Source of the DNA: Salarchaeum japonicum
GTDB taxonomy: Archaea; Halobacteriota; Halobacteria; Halobacteriales; Halobacteriaceae
Assembly (NCBI RefSeq): GCF_020614395.1
Contig: NZ_CP085324.1
Location: 1,741,564-1,805,563, forward strand
Reading direction: 5' to 3'
DNA: 64,000 bases
The notes beneath the pieces were generated by a model. The model saw only the letters and a list, made by a program, of their open reading frames with translations, was not told the DNA's origin and searched no databases. Positions 37,136 through 48,156 of the stretch are shown here, in pieces (position 1 is the first letter of the stretch; each line of letters starts with the position of its first letter). The translations under genes were made by a program, and so were the position numbers.

Positions 37136-38287
37136 TCACTCCCCGGACTGCCGATACACGAGGTTGCGCTGAATCTCGTTCGCGCCCTCGTAGACGACGG
37201 GGATGCGGACGTCCCGGTAGACGCGGGCGATGCGGCGGTCGGTGAGGATGCTGCGGCCGCCGTGGAACTGCATGCCCTGCTGGGCGTTGTCCCGCGCGAC
37301 TTCGGTGGATTTGGTTTTCGCCATCGCGGCCCAGAGGCCGGGGTTGTCGTAGTCCCGGACTTTCTCGGCGGCGCGGTAGTTCAGGGCGCGCGCGGCCTCG
37401 AATTCGAGGCGCATGTCCGCGAGTCCGTGCTGGACGGCCTGGAAGTCGCTGACGTGGCGGCCGAACTCCTCGCGTTCGTGCACGAACTCCCAGGCCTCCT
37501 CGAACGCGGCGGCGGCCAGTCCGAGGCCGTGCCCGCCGACGACGATGCGGCCGTGGTTGAAGAAGTCGGCGAGCATCATGAACCCGCCGCCCTCGGTGCC
37601 GATGAGGTTCTCCTCGGGGATTCGGCAGTCGTCGAAGACGATGTGGGCCTGTTTGGACGCGCGCATCCCCATCTTCTCCGGGATGTGTTCGGCGTCGTAC
37701 CCCACGGCGTCGGTGGGCACGATGAACAGCGAGTAGTTCATGTAGCGGTCGTCGGTGTCCGCCGTCTTGGCGTACACCGTGATCCAGTCGGCTTCCACGC
37801 CGTTGCCGATCCAGTACTTCTCGCCGTTCAGCACGTACTCGTCGCCGTCCTTCTCCGCGGTGGTGTGCATGCCGGCGAGGTCGCTCCCCACGTCGGGTTC
37901 GGACACCGCGAGCCCCGAAATCTCCTCGCCCTCAGCGAGCGGCCGCAGGTACTCCTCCTTCTGCTCGTCCGTGCCGTACTGTTCGAGCATCTCCGCGCCG
38001 AACGACGCGAGCTGGAGCGTGAGCGCGATGCCGGCGTCCGCGCGGTAGAACTCCTCCGCCATCGCGAGCATCTGCACCACGTCGAGGCCGCGGCCGCCGT
38101 ACTCCTCGCCGATGTCCTGCGCGACCAGTCCGGCGTCCTGGCCGGCCTCCAGAATCTCCCAGGGGTAGTCGCCGGCTCGGTAGTACTCCTCGGCGTTCGG
38201 CGCGATGTGCTCCTGCGCGAACTCCCGGGCTTCGTGTTTCACGTCGCGGGCGTACTCGGGGACGATGTCCTCGGAGAGCAACTCCAT
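37136..38287 (-). CDS. Acyl-CoA dehydrogenase
   Basis: 383 residues, complete family fold. FAD-binding motifs include GLAVSEPDVGSDLAGM and YVLNGEKYWIGNG, and the C-terminal YEGANEIQRNLVYR segment carries the Glu that matches the catalytic base of medium-chain enzymes. It oxidises an acyl-CoA to the enoyl-CoA. No other beta-oxidation gene is nearby, so substrate length is open. Confidence 0.93.
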   Translation of the reverse strand: MELLSEDIVPEYARDVKHEAREFAQEHIAPNAEEYYRAGDYPWEILEAGQDAGLVAQDIGEEYGGRGLDVVQMLAMAEEFYRADAGIALTLQLASFGAEMLEQYGTDEQKEEYLRPLAEGEEISGLAVSEPDVGSDLAGMHTTAEKDGDEYVLNGEKYWIGNGVEADWITVYAKTADTDDRYMNYSLFIVPTDAVGYDAEHIPEKMGMRASKQAHIVFDDCRIPEENLIGTEGGGFMMLADFFNHGRIVVGGHGLGLAAAAFEEAWEFVHEREEFGRHVSDFQAVQHGLADMRLEFEAARALNYRAAEKVRDYDNPGLWAAMAKTKSTEVARDNAQQGMQFHGGRSILTDRRIARVYRDVRIPVVYEGANEIQRNLVYRQSGE

Positions 38288-38317
38288 ACCGGACGTACGG
38301 ACGCCTCCCGCATAAAG

Positions 38318-40186
<1,869 letters not shown>

Positions 40187-40280
40187 GCGCTAGCGGAACC
40201 CGGGGACGGACTAAAAACGGCGGGAAGCGGAAAACCGCGGAACCGCAAACCGCTAAACCCTCCGCCGAGAACACGGAGTC

Positions 40281-41036
40281 GTGACAGCCTGCCGGGTCGA
40301 TCTGCACGTGAAAGTCCTCGACGAGGACGTGGTGGCGCGCGCGAAGTCGCGGGGACTGGACGCGCTCGTGTACGCGCCGCACTTCGAGCGCGTACCCGAT
40401 ATTCGGGAGCGCGCGGCGGCGTTCAGCGACGACGACCTCGCGGTGATTCCAGGGCGCGAGGTGTTCACGGGCGACTGGCGCGACCGCCGCCACCTCCTCG
40501 CGGTCGGCCTCGACGACCCCGTTCCGGACTTCATCACGCTGGAGGGCGCGCTGGACGAGTTCGAGCGCCAGGATGCGGCCGTGCTCGCGCCGCATCCGGC
40601 GTTCCTGACCGTGTCGCTGTCGTCCGCGGACGTGGAGCGCTACCGCGACCGCATCGACGCCGTCGAGACGTACAACCCGAAGTTCCTCGCGCACCACCGC
40701 CGCCGGGCGAAACGCCTCGCGCGCGCCCAAGACCTCCCGGCGTTCGGGTCGTCGTACGCCCACCTCCCCGGGACGGTCGGGGAGGCGTGGACGACGTTCA
40801 GCGAGGACGTGACGAGCGAGGACGCGCTCGTCGAGGCGCTCCGGTCGGGCGCGCGCCGCGTCGTCGACCACCGGTCGGGTCTCGCGCACGAGGCGCGGTG
40901 TTACGCGGAGTTCGCGCACCTCGGCTGGGAGAACACGTACGAGAAAATCGACCGCATCCTCCTCTCGGGGATGGAGCCGACGCATCCGCGCCACATCGCG
41001 TACGACGGCCGGTTCGACGACGTGCGCGTCTACTAG
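40281..41036 (+). CDS. PHP-domain metal-dependent phosphoesterase
   Basis: 251 residues. It begins with a metal motif like the PHP start (VDLHVKVLDEDVV); the second conserved block is VIPGREVFTGDWRDRRHLLAVG and a later HPAFLTVS with a C-terminal SSYAHLPGTVG. PHP proteins act on nucleotides or phosphoesters. The first HxH position reads HVK rather than HxH, so the metal site may differ from classical PHP enzymes. GTG start. Confidence 0.75.
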   Translation: MTACRVDLHVKVLDEDVVARAKSRGLDALVYAPHFERVPDIRERAAAFSDDDLAVIPGREVFTGDWRDRRHLLAVGLDDPVPDFITLEGALDEFERQDAAVLAPHPAFLTVSLSSADVERYRDRIDAVETYNPKFLAHHRRRAKRLARAQDLPAFGSSYAHLPGTVGEAWTTFSEDVTSEDALVEALRSGARRVVDHRSGLAHEARCYAEFAHLGWENTYEKIDRILLSGMEPTHPRHIAYDGRFDDVRVY

Positions 41037-41521
41037 AGGGCGTTCACGGCCACGTCGAACCCGCTCGGGAGGTACTGGGGTGCGTACGTGATGGCCGCCC
41101 AGACGACGGCGAGTTCGAGCGCGGTGATGACGATGGTGACGACTGTCGCGTAGTTACTCACGGTGGTGACGCCGATGGGGAGGCCGTACTCCTTCTCGGA
41201 GAGCGGGTGGAAGAGCGCGATGCCGCGCTTGCTCCCGACCACGTCGAGCACGTAGTGGGTGAGCACGCCGACCCACACCCAGTGGAGGTTGTCGAACACG
41301 TAGGGGTACGCGACGAAAACCGCCAGAACTGGGAGGCTGTGCAGGGTCTTTCGGTGGCGGCCGAAGTCGGTGTCGACGTCGGGGAAGAGCGCGCCGAGCA
41401 CGACCGGGATGGTGGCGGCGGCGACGGTGCGGAGCGTCTCCACGTCGCCGGCGGGGTGGAGGACGTAGCCCAGGCCGATGCCGAGGAGGAGGCCGTTGAG
41501 GACGTGGTCTTTCTTGTTCAT
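41033..41521 (-). CDS. Membrane-bound metal-dependent hydrolase (YdjM-like)
   Basis: 162 residues with three to four membrane segments. Conserved HVLNGLLLGIG near the start, ALFPDVDTDFGRHR and RHRKTLHSLPVLA match the YdjM/LexA-binding family of membrane hydrolases. Its start overlaps the following CinA-like gene stop by 4 nt. Function is not established. Confidence 0.8.
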   Translation of the reverse strand: MNKKDHVLNGLLLGIGLGYVLHPAGDVETLRTVAAATIPVVLGALFPDVDTDFGRHRKTLHSLPVLAVFVAYPYVFDNLHWVWVGVLTHYVLDVVGSKRGIALFHPLSEKEYGLPIGVTTVSNYATVVTIVITALELAVVWAAITYAPQYLPSGFDVAVNAL

Positions 41522-42024
41522 TCGAGTTCGTTCTCGACGGTTCGGAGGGCGCGCCGGGCTATCTTCTCTTTGATGTCGCGGCGGTCGCCGTCGAACTCGT
41601 GGCGCGCGACGGTGGTGTACGTCTCGTCGCTCCCCCAGTCGCCGGCGTGCGCGACGCCGATGTAGACCGTGCCGACGGGCTTCTCGGGCGTGCCGCCGGA
41701 CGGGCCGGCGATACCGGTGGTGGAGACGCCCCACGTCGTCCCCGCGGAATCCCGGACGGCTTGCGCCATCTGGCGCGCGACGGGTTCGCTGACCGCGCCG
41801 TGCTCGTCGAGCGCCTCGCGAGTGACGCCGGTGTCGAGTTTCGCGTCGTACGTGTACGTGCAGTACGTCCGGTCGAAGTAGTCCGACGACCCCGGAATAT
41901 CAGTGAGGAGGGAGCCGACGAGGCCGCCCGTGCAGGACTCGGTGGTGGCGATGGTGTCGCCGCGCTCGCGGAGCGCGTCCCCGAGCGTCTCCTCGACCGG
42001 CGGGTCGCGGGCGTGATTTCGCAT
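41518..42024 (-). CDS. CinA C-terminal-like nicotinamide-nucleotide amidohydrolase
   Basis: 168 residues, only the amidase domain of CinA. The Ser-bearing motif ATTESCTGGLVGSLLTDIPG and the later TTGIAGPSGGTPEKPVGTVYIG identify it. Such PncC enzymes convert nicotinamide mononucleotide to nicotinate mononucleotide in pyridine salvage. It lacks the N-terminal MoaB-like half of CinA. It ends within the membrane hydrolase start. Confidence 0.9.
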   Translation of the reverse strand: MRNHARDPPVEETLGDALRERGDTIATTESCTGGLVGSLLTDIPGSSDYFDRTYCTYTYDAKLDTGVTREALDEHGAVSEPVARQMAQAVRDSAGTTWGVSTTGIAGPSGGTPEKPVGTVYIGVAHAGDWGSDETYTTVARHEFDGDRRDIKEKIARRALRTVENELE

Positions 42025-42118
42025 ACCTCGGGTTTCCGCGCCCGGCCGAAAATAGGTGCCGGCGGCGGTGGCGGTGGTGCGCCGAAAGAGCGAGGGGGGT
42101 CGAGTCCCCAGTCGGGGT

Positions 42119-43219
42119 ATGGAGTACGAGGAGCCGCTGTTCTTCGAGGTGATGTCGTACGCCCAGGAGGCCGACCGGGACGTGGTGGACATGGTGTCCG
42201 GGAACCCCGACTGGGGGTCGCCGGACGGCATCAGCGAGGGCTTACACGAGTACGCCGACCTCGGCGGCGACGACTTCCAGTACGCGCCGAGCGCCGGTCT
42301 CCGCGAGCTCCGAGAGGAAATCGCGGCGCGCAGGGGCGTCGATGCGGAGCGCGTCATCGTCGCGAACGGCGGCGGCGCGGCGAACTACCTCGCGATGGGG
42401 CGCGCGCTCGAACGCGGGAGCGGGAGCGAGGTCGTCCTCACCGACCCCGTCTACCCCTACTATCCGGGGAAGACGACGATGCTCGGCGGCGAGCAGTCGT
42501 TCGTGCCCGTGGCCGACGACGGCACGCTCGACCCGGCGGACGTGCGCGCGACCGCGAGCGACGACACCGCGGCCATCGTCGTGAACACGCCGAACAACCC
42601 CACGGGCGCGGTGTACGGCGAGGAGACGATGCGGGAGCTCGTCGCCGTCGCGGAGGAGTGCGACGCCATCCTCGTGAGCGACGAGGTGTACGACCACTTC
42701 GTGCTCGACGGCGCGTTCACGAGCGCCCTGTCGTTCGACTCGGAGCACGTCATCGTCACGAACTCCTACTCGAAGACCCACGCCATCACCGGATTCCGGG
42801 TCGGATACACGATTCTCCCGCGCGAGCACGTGCCCGCAGTTCGGGCGCGAAACATGCTGACGAACGTCTCTACGACCCGGCCCGGCCAGTACGCCGTCCT
42901 GCACGCGCTCCGGGAGACGAGTCCGGACTACCACGCCGAGAACAGAGACCGCCTCCGCGAGCGCGTCCAGACGTTCACCACCGCCTTGGACGCCGCGGGC
43001 GCGGAGTACACCGAACCGGACGGCGCGTTCTACGTGCTCGCGAAGTTCCCCGACTACCCCGGGACGCTCGAACACACGAGAGAACTCATCGACGAGGCCG
43101 GGGTCGCGGGGATGCCGGGGTCGGCGTTCGGGGAGTCGCGGAGCGAGTGGTTCCGGTTCGCGCTCGTCACGCCCCGCGTGGAGACGGCCGCCGAACGCCT
43201 CGCGGACTACTTCGGTTAG
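42119..43219 (+). CDS. PLP-dependent aminotransferase, class I/II
   Basis: 366 residues. The family core includes MVSGNPDWGSPDGISEGLHEYA, NTPNNPTGAVYGEETM, SDEVYDHFVLDGA and the PLP-lysine motif NSYSKTHAITGFRVGY. It is a second aminotransferase paralog beside that at 16178, about 40 percent similar by eye at motif level. Substrate unassigned. The start has the GGGGTATG context. Convergent with the flavin monooxygenase, which overlaps its last 4 nt. Confidence 0.88.
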   Translation: MEYEEPLFFEVMSYAQEADRDVVDMVSGNPDWGSPDGISEGLHEYADLGGDDFQYAPSAGLRELREEIAARRGVDAERVIVANGGGAANYLAMGRALERGSGSEVVLTDPVYPYYPGKTTMLGGEQSFVPVADDGTLDPADVRATASDDTAAIVVNTPNNPTGAVYGEETMRELVAVAEECDAILVSDEVYDHFVLDGAFTSALSFDSEHVIVTNSYSKTHAITGFRVGYTILPREHVPAVRARNMLTNVSTTRPGQYAVLHALRETSPDYHAENRDRLRERVQTFTTALDAAGAEYTEPDGAFYVLAKFPDYPGTLEHTRELIDEAGVAGMPGSAFGESRSEWFRFALVTPRVETAAERLADYFG

Positions 43220-44313
43220 TCGTCGGCCAGCACGGGGTCGGCGTCGTCGAGCGGTTCCGCCTCTTCGACCGCGGGAATGACGGTCTCTCCGAACTGTTCG
43301 AGTTCCCAGTCGTAGTTCAGGAAGCCGGTGAGCACGATGTCGATGCCGATGGCGTCCAGTTCGCGGATGCGCTCCACGATCTGCTCCTCCGTGCCGATGA
43401 GACCGGTCTTGAAGCCGTCGTTGTACTGGACGAGGTCTTCGAACTCGGAGTCCGCCCACATGCCGTCGCCCTCCTCCGTGGACTGCCCGGCCTGCTTCAC
43501 CTGCTCCTTGAACGCCTCGACGGCCTCGTCAGTCGCGTTCTCGATGATGTTCTCCAACTCCGCCTTGGCTTCCTGCTCGCTGTCCCGCTGGATGACGAAC
43601 GCGTTCGCCGCGAACTTCGGCGGCTCCGTGTCGAACTCCGCGGCGTACTCGCGAACGTCGGCCATAATCTCCGCGAGTTCGTCCGGACTCCCGCCGTTCA
43701 TGAACAGCACGTCCGCGTTCCGCGCCGCCATCTTCCGCGCGCGCTGAGAGTTCCCGCCCTGGAAAATCGTCGGATGTGGGTCGGCGGTCGGCTTCGGCTG
43801 AAGGGGCGCGTCGTTCAGCTGGTAGAACCGGCCGTCGTAACTGAACTCGTCTTCCGTCCAGAGACCTTTCAGCACCTCGATGAACTCCTCGCTGCGCTCG
43901 TAGCGCTCGTCGTGTTCGAGCCACGGCTCGCCGAATCCCGTGAACTCGCGCTTGAACCAGCCCGAGACGACGTTCAGGTGGAACCGGCCGTTGCTGATGT
44001 GGTCGCCGGTCGCCATGAAGTTCGCGACGGGGCCGGGATGCCAGAGTCCGGGGTGGACGGCCGCGATGAGTTCGAGTTCCTCCGTGTTCGCGACGAGCGC
44101 GTTCGAGATGCTGAGGGCTTCCAGTTGCTTGTCCGCGTTGTAGCTCCCGAAGAACCGGGCTTGCGCGAGCGCGTACCGGAACCCCACGTCTTCTGCCGTC
44201 TGTGCGAGGTCTTCGTTGTAGTCGTACTGCCAGTCGGTGTCCGCGGGCCAGTCGGTGATGACGAGGCCGCCGCTGACGTTCGGCACCCAGTACGCGAAGT
44301 CTACGTCTACCAT
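43216..44313 (-). CDS. LLM-class flavin monooxygenase resembling dimethylsulfone monooxygenase SfnG
   Basis: 365 residues. The N-terminus FAYWVPNVSGGLVI and the stretches GRFHLNVVSGWFKREFTGFGEPWLEHDERYERSEEFI (in two segments) match bacterial luciferase-like enzymes of the SsuD/SfnG group. SfnG oxidises dimethyl sulfone to methanesulfinate using reduced FMN. The opening is the SfnG hallmark as I remember it; SsuD-like activity on alkanesulfonates is the alternative. An FMN reductase gene lies 84 nt upstream. Confidence 0.75.
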   Translation of the reverse strand: MVDVDFAYWVPNVSGGLVITDWPADTDWQYDYNEDLAQTAEDVGFRYALAQARFFGSYNADKQLEALSISNALVANTEELELIAAVHPGLWHPGPVANFMATGDHISNGRFHLNVVSGWFKREFTGFGEPWLEHDERYERSEEFIEVLKGLWTEDEFSYDGRFYQLNDAPLQPKPTADPHPTIFQGGNSQRARKMAARNADVLFMNGGSPDELAEIMADVREYAAEFDTEPPKFAANAFVIQRDSEQEAKAELENIIENATDEAVEAFKEQVKQAGQSTEEGDGMWADSEFEDLVQYNDGFKTGLIGTEEQIVERIRELDAIGIDIVLTGFLNYDWELEQFGETVIPAVEEAEPLDDADPVLADD

Positions 44314-44397
44314 ACCCGAGTACACAGACCCCGATAAGAAGCCGTCTGGGGCCTCGCTAAGGCTTGGCGCGGCTTCCCGGTACCGGAAAGGCTTGCG

Positions 44398-44982
44398 CTA
44401 GAACTGGGGGCCGAGCGCGGCGAGCGCGTCCGACGCACCGATGGCCGCGTCGAGTTCGACGGTCGCCGCGCCGAGCGTCTCCAGGCGGGCTCCGATGTCG
44501 TCGTCCGCGAGGTCGTAGTCGTCGAAGTCGTCGTCGCTCGCGTACACCGCGCCGCCGACCGTGTGCGCGCCGAAGAACCCGAACAGCGGCCGGAGTTCCT
44601 GGTCGATGGCGAGGTAGTGGTGGTCGGTCGCGCCCGTCGCCACCAGCCCGACCGCAGCGTCCTCGAAGGGAGCCACGTCCGCCGCCCAGATGCCGCGCGG
44701 CACCATGTCGAGGAAGTTCTTCAGGAGACCCGAACACGACCCGCGGTAGACGGGCGTGCCGACGACGTACGCGTCCGCGTCCACGACCCGCTGGAGGGCG
44801 TCCGCCGTGTCTCCCGTGTAGTTTTCGAGGCCGCGGCCGTCCGCCGTGTCGAGGTCGTACTCCGCGAGGTGGAGCAGACTCGTCTCCGCGTCCGCGGGCG
44901 CGCCGCCGAGCGCGCGTTCGACCGCCGCCTTCGTCTTCGACTCCTCCGAGACGCTCCCGACGATACCGAGCACGTGCGTCAT
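44398..44982 (-). CDS. NAD(P)H-dependent FMN reductase
   Basis: 194 residues, flavodoxin-like. It begins MTHVLGIVGSVSEESKTKAAVE with the FMN phosphate loop, and has GTPVYRGSCSGLLKNFLDM and VGLVATGATDHHYLAID. It is the SsuE/MsuE type that supplies FMNH2 to a partner monooxygenase. The position just upstream of the SfnG-like gene and on the same strand supports a two-component system; no sequence feature proves pairing. Confidence 0.85.
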   Translation of the reverse strand: MTHVLGIVGSVSEESKTKAAVERALGGAPADAETSLLHLAEYDLDTADGRGLENYTGDTADALQRVVDADAYVVGTPVYRGSCSGLLKNFLDMVPRGIWAADVAPFEDAAVGLVATGATDHHYLAIDQELRPLFGFFGAHTVGGAVYASDDDFDDYDLADDDIGARLETLGAATVELDAAIGASDALAALGPQF

Positions 44983-45049
44983 ACCCCGGGATTCGCGGCC
45001 CGGGGAGTACCGCGTTCGGGTTCTCGCAAAACGTGCGCACACCTCGGAG

Positions 45050-45976
45050 TCAGTCGTCGTCGCCCGAGATGTACGAATCGTCGCTCCGGCCGAACAGCCA
45101 GTCGCGCGTCGAGAGCTGTCGATCCGCGGTGCGGCCGCGAGCGAGTTCGCGGCGTTCGGCGGTCGTCTGGAAGTAGTTCACCACGGTGACGAGGAGGACG
45201 CCGCCGACCGTGTTCCCGAGGAGAACGGGGAGGACGAATCCGACGAGCGAGTCGAAGAGCGCGGCCTGTCCGGCGGTGACGAGGTAGACGACTTCGGTGA
45301 AGGAAACGACGACGTGGAAGAGGTTTCCGAACGGAATGGCGAGAAAGGCGACGTACACGACGACGAACCGGGAGATGGTCTCGCGGGCGGCGTAGTCGAG
45401 CCAGACGACGCCGGCGACGATGAGCCCGGCGAAGCACGCCTTGAAGAACAGCGCGCCGAACGAGGTCTCGATACCCTTCCGGGCGATATCCGTCGCGGCG
45501 ACCGCGGCGTCCGGTGAGAGGACGCCCGTGGTCGCGAGCACGACGCCCCCGATAGTTCCCCCGGCGAAGTTTCCGAGGAGGACGATACCCCAGATGCGGA
45601 GGAGTCTGGGAACGCTCGCCAGCCGCTCCAGGACGAGCACGACCGGCGGGAGCGTGTTCTCCGTGTAGAGCTGGTAGCCGCCGAGCACGATGTAGACGAA
45701 CCCGAGCGGGTAGAGCAGCGCGCTCAGCACGGGGTCGCCGCCGGTGGACGCGGTGAGCGACGCGTAGAGCAGGAACGTCACGGTGATGGCGAACCCGGCC
45801 GCCAGCCCGCTGAAGAACAGTTCGCGGTCGCTCGTCGTCGCCTCCTCGTCCGCGGCGACGATGATTCGCTGGAAGACCTCGTGCGTCTCGAACCGGTCGC
45901 GGATTGTCGACCCGACCGCCGGCGCGCCGTGCGACGACCGCCGGTCCGCGGGGTCCGTCTCGTCGTCACCAGTCAT
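45050..45976 (-). CDS. Formate/nitrite transporter family protein
   Basis: 308 residues with six membrane helices (about 60-265). It has features of the FNT family: FFSGLAAGFAITVTFLLYA, a central GGTIGGVVLATTG and AIPFGNLFHVVVSFTEVVYL. A hydrophilic 50-residue N-terminus and a charged C-terminus are extra. It probably passes small monovalent anions; whether formate, nitrite or hydrosulfide is not visible. ATG at 45976 chosen because the longer reading is low-complexity shadow. Confidence 0.88.
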   Translation of the reverse strand: MTGDDETDPADRRSSHGAPAVGSTIRDRFETHEVFQRIIVAADEEATTSDRELFFSGLAAGFAITVTFLLYASLTASTGGDPVLSALLYPLGFVYIVLGGYQLYTENTLPPVVLVLERLASVPRLLRIWGIVLLGNFAGGTIGGVVLATTGVLSPDAAVAATDIARKGIETSFGALFFKACFAGLIVAGVVWLDYAARETISRFVVVYVAFLAIPFGNLFHVVVSFTEVVYLVTAGQAALFDSLVGFVLPVLLGNTVGGVLLVTVVNYFQTTAERRELARGRTADRQLSTRDWLFGRSDDSYISGDDD

Positions 45977-46023
45977 TCGTCCCGGGTCTGCGGCCCGCCG
46001 GAAGAAGAAAGTTCTCGCCTCGG

Positions 46024-46206
46024 TCACGGGGTGTGTGCGGTTCGCGTCATGAACGACCCGACCGTCGCGACGACGCCGAGCGCGATGAGGGCGAGCGCGA
46101 CCCAGTCGAGGCCGACGTGGAGTGCGGCGAGACCGAGCACGCTGAGTTGCGTGCCGAGCACCATCCGCTGCGTCATCGTCAGTTCCCGGTCTGTCTCGGA
46201 GGGCAT
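46024..46206 (-). CDS. Small membrane protein, two helices
   Basis: 60 residues, MPSETDREL then two hydrophobic helices (about 14-31 and 33-52) ending TRTAHTP. The start has a GTATG context. No family recognised. It lies 47 nt before the FNT gene start on the same strand. Confidence 0.6.
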   Translation of the reverse strand: MPSETDRELTMTQRMVLGTQLSVLGLAALHVGLDWVALALIALGVVATVGSFMTRTAHTP

Positions 46207-46291
46207 ACGGACGGCATTCGCCGGGAGCGACTTCAACGCTGGGTCGCGGGGAACCGACGGATTGACCGGAGCGTGGCGCGACGCCCCGGGT

Positions 46292-47311
46292 ATGAGCGAA
46301 ATCGAAGTCGAGGCGGTGGATTCGGCCGACCTCACCGTCGACGCCGGGACGGCCGAGTACGTGCTGTACGGCGGGAAGGGCGGCGTCGGGAAGACGACGA
46401 TGGCCGCCGCGACCGGGCTCGCGTCCGCGAGCGACGGCACGGACACGCTCGTGGTGTCCACGGATCCCGCGCACAGCCTCAGCGACACCTACGAGACGGA
46501 GATTCCGACGCGCCCCCAGCGGATTCGGGACGACGTGCCGCTGTACGCGGTGGAGATCGACCCCGAGGACGCATTGGAGCGCGCGGGCGTGTTCGGCGGC
46601 GGGGGCGAGAACCCGCTCGGCGGGATGGACGCGATGCTCCCCGGCGGCGACGGGGACGACGGACTGGAGGGGATGATGCCGGGCGCGGACGAGGCGGCGG
46701 CGATGCAGTTGCTCCTCCGGTACATGGACGACGACCGGTTCGAGCGCGTGGTCGTGGACACCGCGCCGACCGGGCACACGCTCCGCCTGCTCGAACTCCC
46801 GGACGTGCTCGACTCGATGATGGGGCGCGTGATGAAGCTCCGCCAGCAGTTCTCGGGGATGATGGAGAACCTGAAGGGCATGATGGGCGGCGACGCGGAG
46901 GACGTGGGCGCGAACCTGGACGAACTCGCGGCGCGCGTCGAGCGCCTCCGGCGGGTGCTCCGCGACCCGGCGCGCACGGACTTCCGTATCGTGATGGTGC
47001 CCGAGGAGATGAGCGTGTTCGAGTCGAAACGCCTCCGCAGTCAGCTCGAATCCCAGGAGATTCCGGTCGGAACCGTGGTGGTGAACCGCGTGATGGAGCC
47101 GCTCGCGGAGGTGACGGACGCGCCCGAGGACGCGTTCGTCACGCCCGACCTCGACTCGTGTGAGTTCTGTCAGCGCCGGTGGAGCGTCCAGCAGGACGCG
47201 CTCGCGGAGGCCCAAGACCTCTTCCGGGGGACGGACGTGAAGCGCGTGCCGCTGTTCGCGGAGGAAGTGCGGGGAGAGCGGATGCTGCGGGTCGTCGCGT
47301 CCTGCCTCTAG
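46292..47311 (+). CDS. ArsA/Get3-family ATPase
   Basis: 339 residues. The deviant P-loop GGKGGVGKTTMAA is at 28-40, the switch DTAPTGHTLRLLELP near 156-170 and the zinc-type CEFC pair at Cys290/Cys293. A methionine-rich stretch lies between about 112 and 200 (MDAML, MMPG, MMGRVMKL, MMENLKGMMGG), the kind of hydrophobic groove with which Get3 holds tail-anchored proteins. No arsenic genes are near, so the Get3-like role is favoured over arsenite export. Confidence 0.85.
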   Translation: MSEIEVEAVDSADLTVDAGTAEYVLYGGKGGVGKTTMAAATGLASASDGTDTLVVSTDPAHSLSDTYETEIPTRPQRIRDDVPLYAVEIDPEDALERAGVFGGGGENPLGGMDAMLPGGDGDDGLEGMMPGADEAAAMQLLLRYMDDDRFERVVVDTAPTGHTLRLLELPDVLDSMMGRVMKLRQQFSGMMENLKGMMGGDAEDVGANLDELAARVERLRRVLRDPARTDFRIVMVPEEMSVFESKRLRSQLESQEIPVGTVVVNRVMEPLAEVTDAPEDAFVTPDLDSCEFCQRRWSVQQDALAEAQDLFRGTDVKRVPLFAEEVRGERMLRVVASCL

Positions 47312-48126
47312 GCGAACTTGGCGGCGAGTCCGAACAGTTTGTCGCGGACGCGGTCGGGGACGAAGCGCGCGAGGACGCCGAGGCGGCCGGCGCGCCCGAC
47401 GGGGTAGCGCGCGGGCGGGTCGGGGCTGACGGCGGCGTCCACGATGCAGTCCGCGACCTCGCTCGGGTCGCTCGCGCCCGCGCCGCTCACCAGCACGTAG
47501 TCCTCGTAGAGCGAGTACACGTGGTCGTAGACGCCCGTCGCGTCGATGTCGTCGAGTTCCGCGGTCGCGCGCTCGCCGAACCCGGTGTCCACGGGCCCGG
47601 GTTCCACGACGCAGACGTCGATGTCGAACGCCTCGACCTCCCCGCGGAGCGCGTCGCTCATCGCTTCGAGCGCGAACTTCGAGCCGGAGTACGCGCCCAT
47701 CCCGGGCGTGCTGACGCGGCCGGAGACGGAGGAGACGTTCACGACGGTGCCGTCCTCGCGCTCGCGCATGTGCGGGAGCGCCGCCCGAATCAGCCGGTGG
47801 GGGCCGTAGACGTTCACGTCGAACTGCCGGTGGAGCTTGCGCGTCGGGAGGTCTTCGAGCGCTCCTATCTGTCCGAACCCCGCGTTGTTCACGAGGCAGT
47901 CGAGGCGGCCCTCGGTTTCGACCACGTCGTCCACGACGGTCTTGCACTGCGCGGGCTTCGTCACGTCCAACTCCTGGGCGTGACAGCCGTCATGTTCCGC
48001 GAGGTCGGCCACGTCGTCGGTGTCGCGCGCCGTCGCGTACACCGTCCACTCCTCGTCGAGGAACAACTCGGCGGTCGCGCGGCCGATGCCCGAGGACGCG
48101 CCCGTGATGAGAACGACCTTCGTCAT
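47308..48126 (-). CDS. Short-chain dehydrogenase/reductase
   Basis: 272 residues. NAD(P)-binding TGASSGIGRATAELF at 8-22, NNAGFGQIGALEDL, SSVSGRVSTPGM and the catalytic YSGSK (Tyr-x3-Lys) are intact. Substrate unknown. The 3' end overlaps the convergent Get3-like gene by 4 nt, and the start has a GGGTATG context. Confidence 0.92.
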   Translation of the reverse strand: MTKVVLITGASSGIGRATAELFLDEEWTVYATARDTDDVADLAEHDGCHAQELDVTKPAQCKTVVDDVVETEGRLDCLVNNAGFGQIGALEDLPTRKLHRQFDVNVYGPHRLIRAALPHMREREDGTVVNVSSVSGRVSTPGMGAYSGSKFALEAMSDALRGEVEAFDIDVCVVEPGPVDTGFGERATAELDDIDATGVYDHVYSLYEDYVLVSGAGASDPSEVADCIVDAAVSPDPPARYPVGRAGRLGVLARFVPDRVRDKLFGLAAKFA

Positions 48127-48156
48127 ACCCGACTCCTGGGACGGCTCCGAGTTAAG

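Noticed and set aside
41599-44337. 912-residue plus-strand reading over CinA-like, aminotransferase and SfnG-like genes
   Set aside because: A long shadow crossing genes on both strands; no single family matches and the real genes account for the coding signal.
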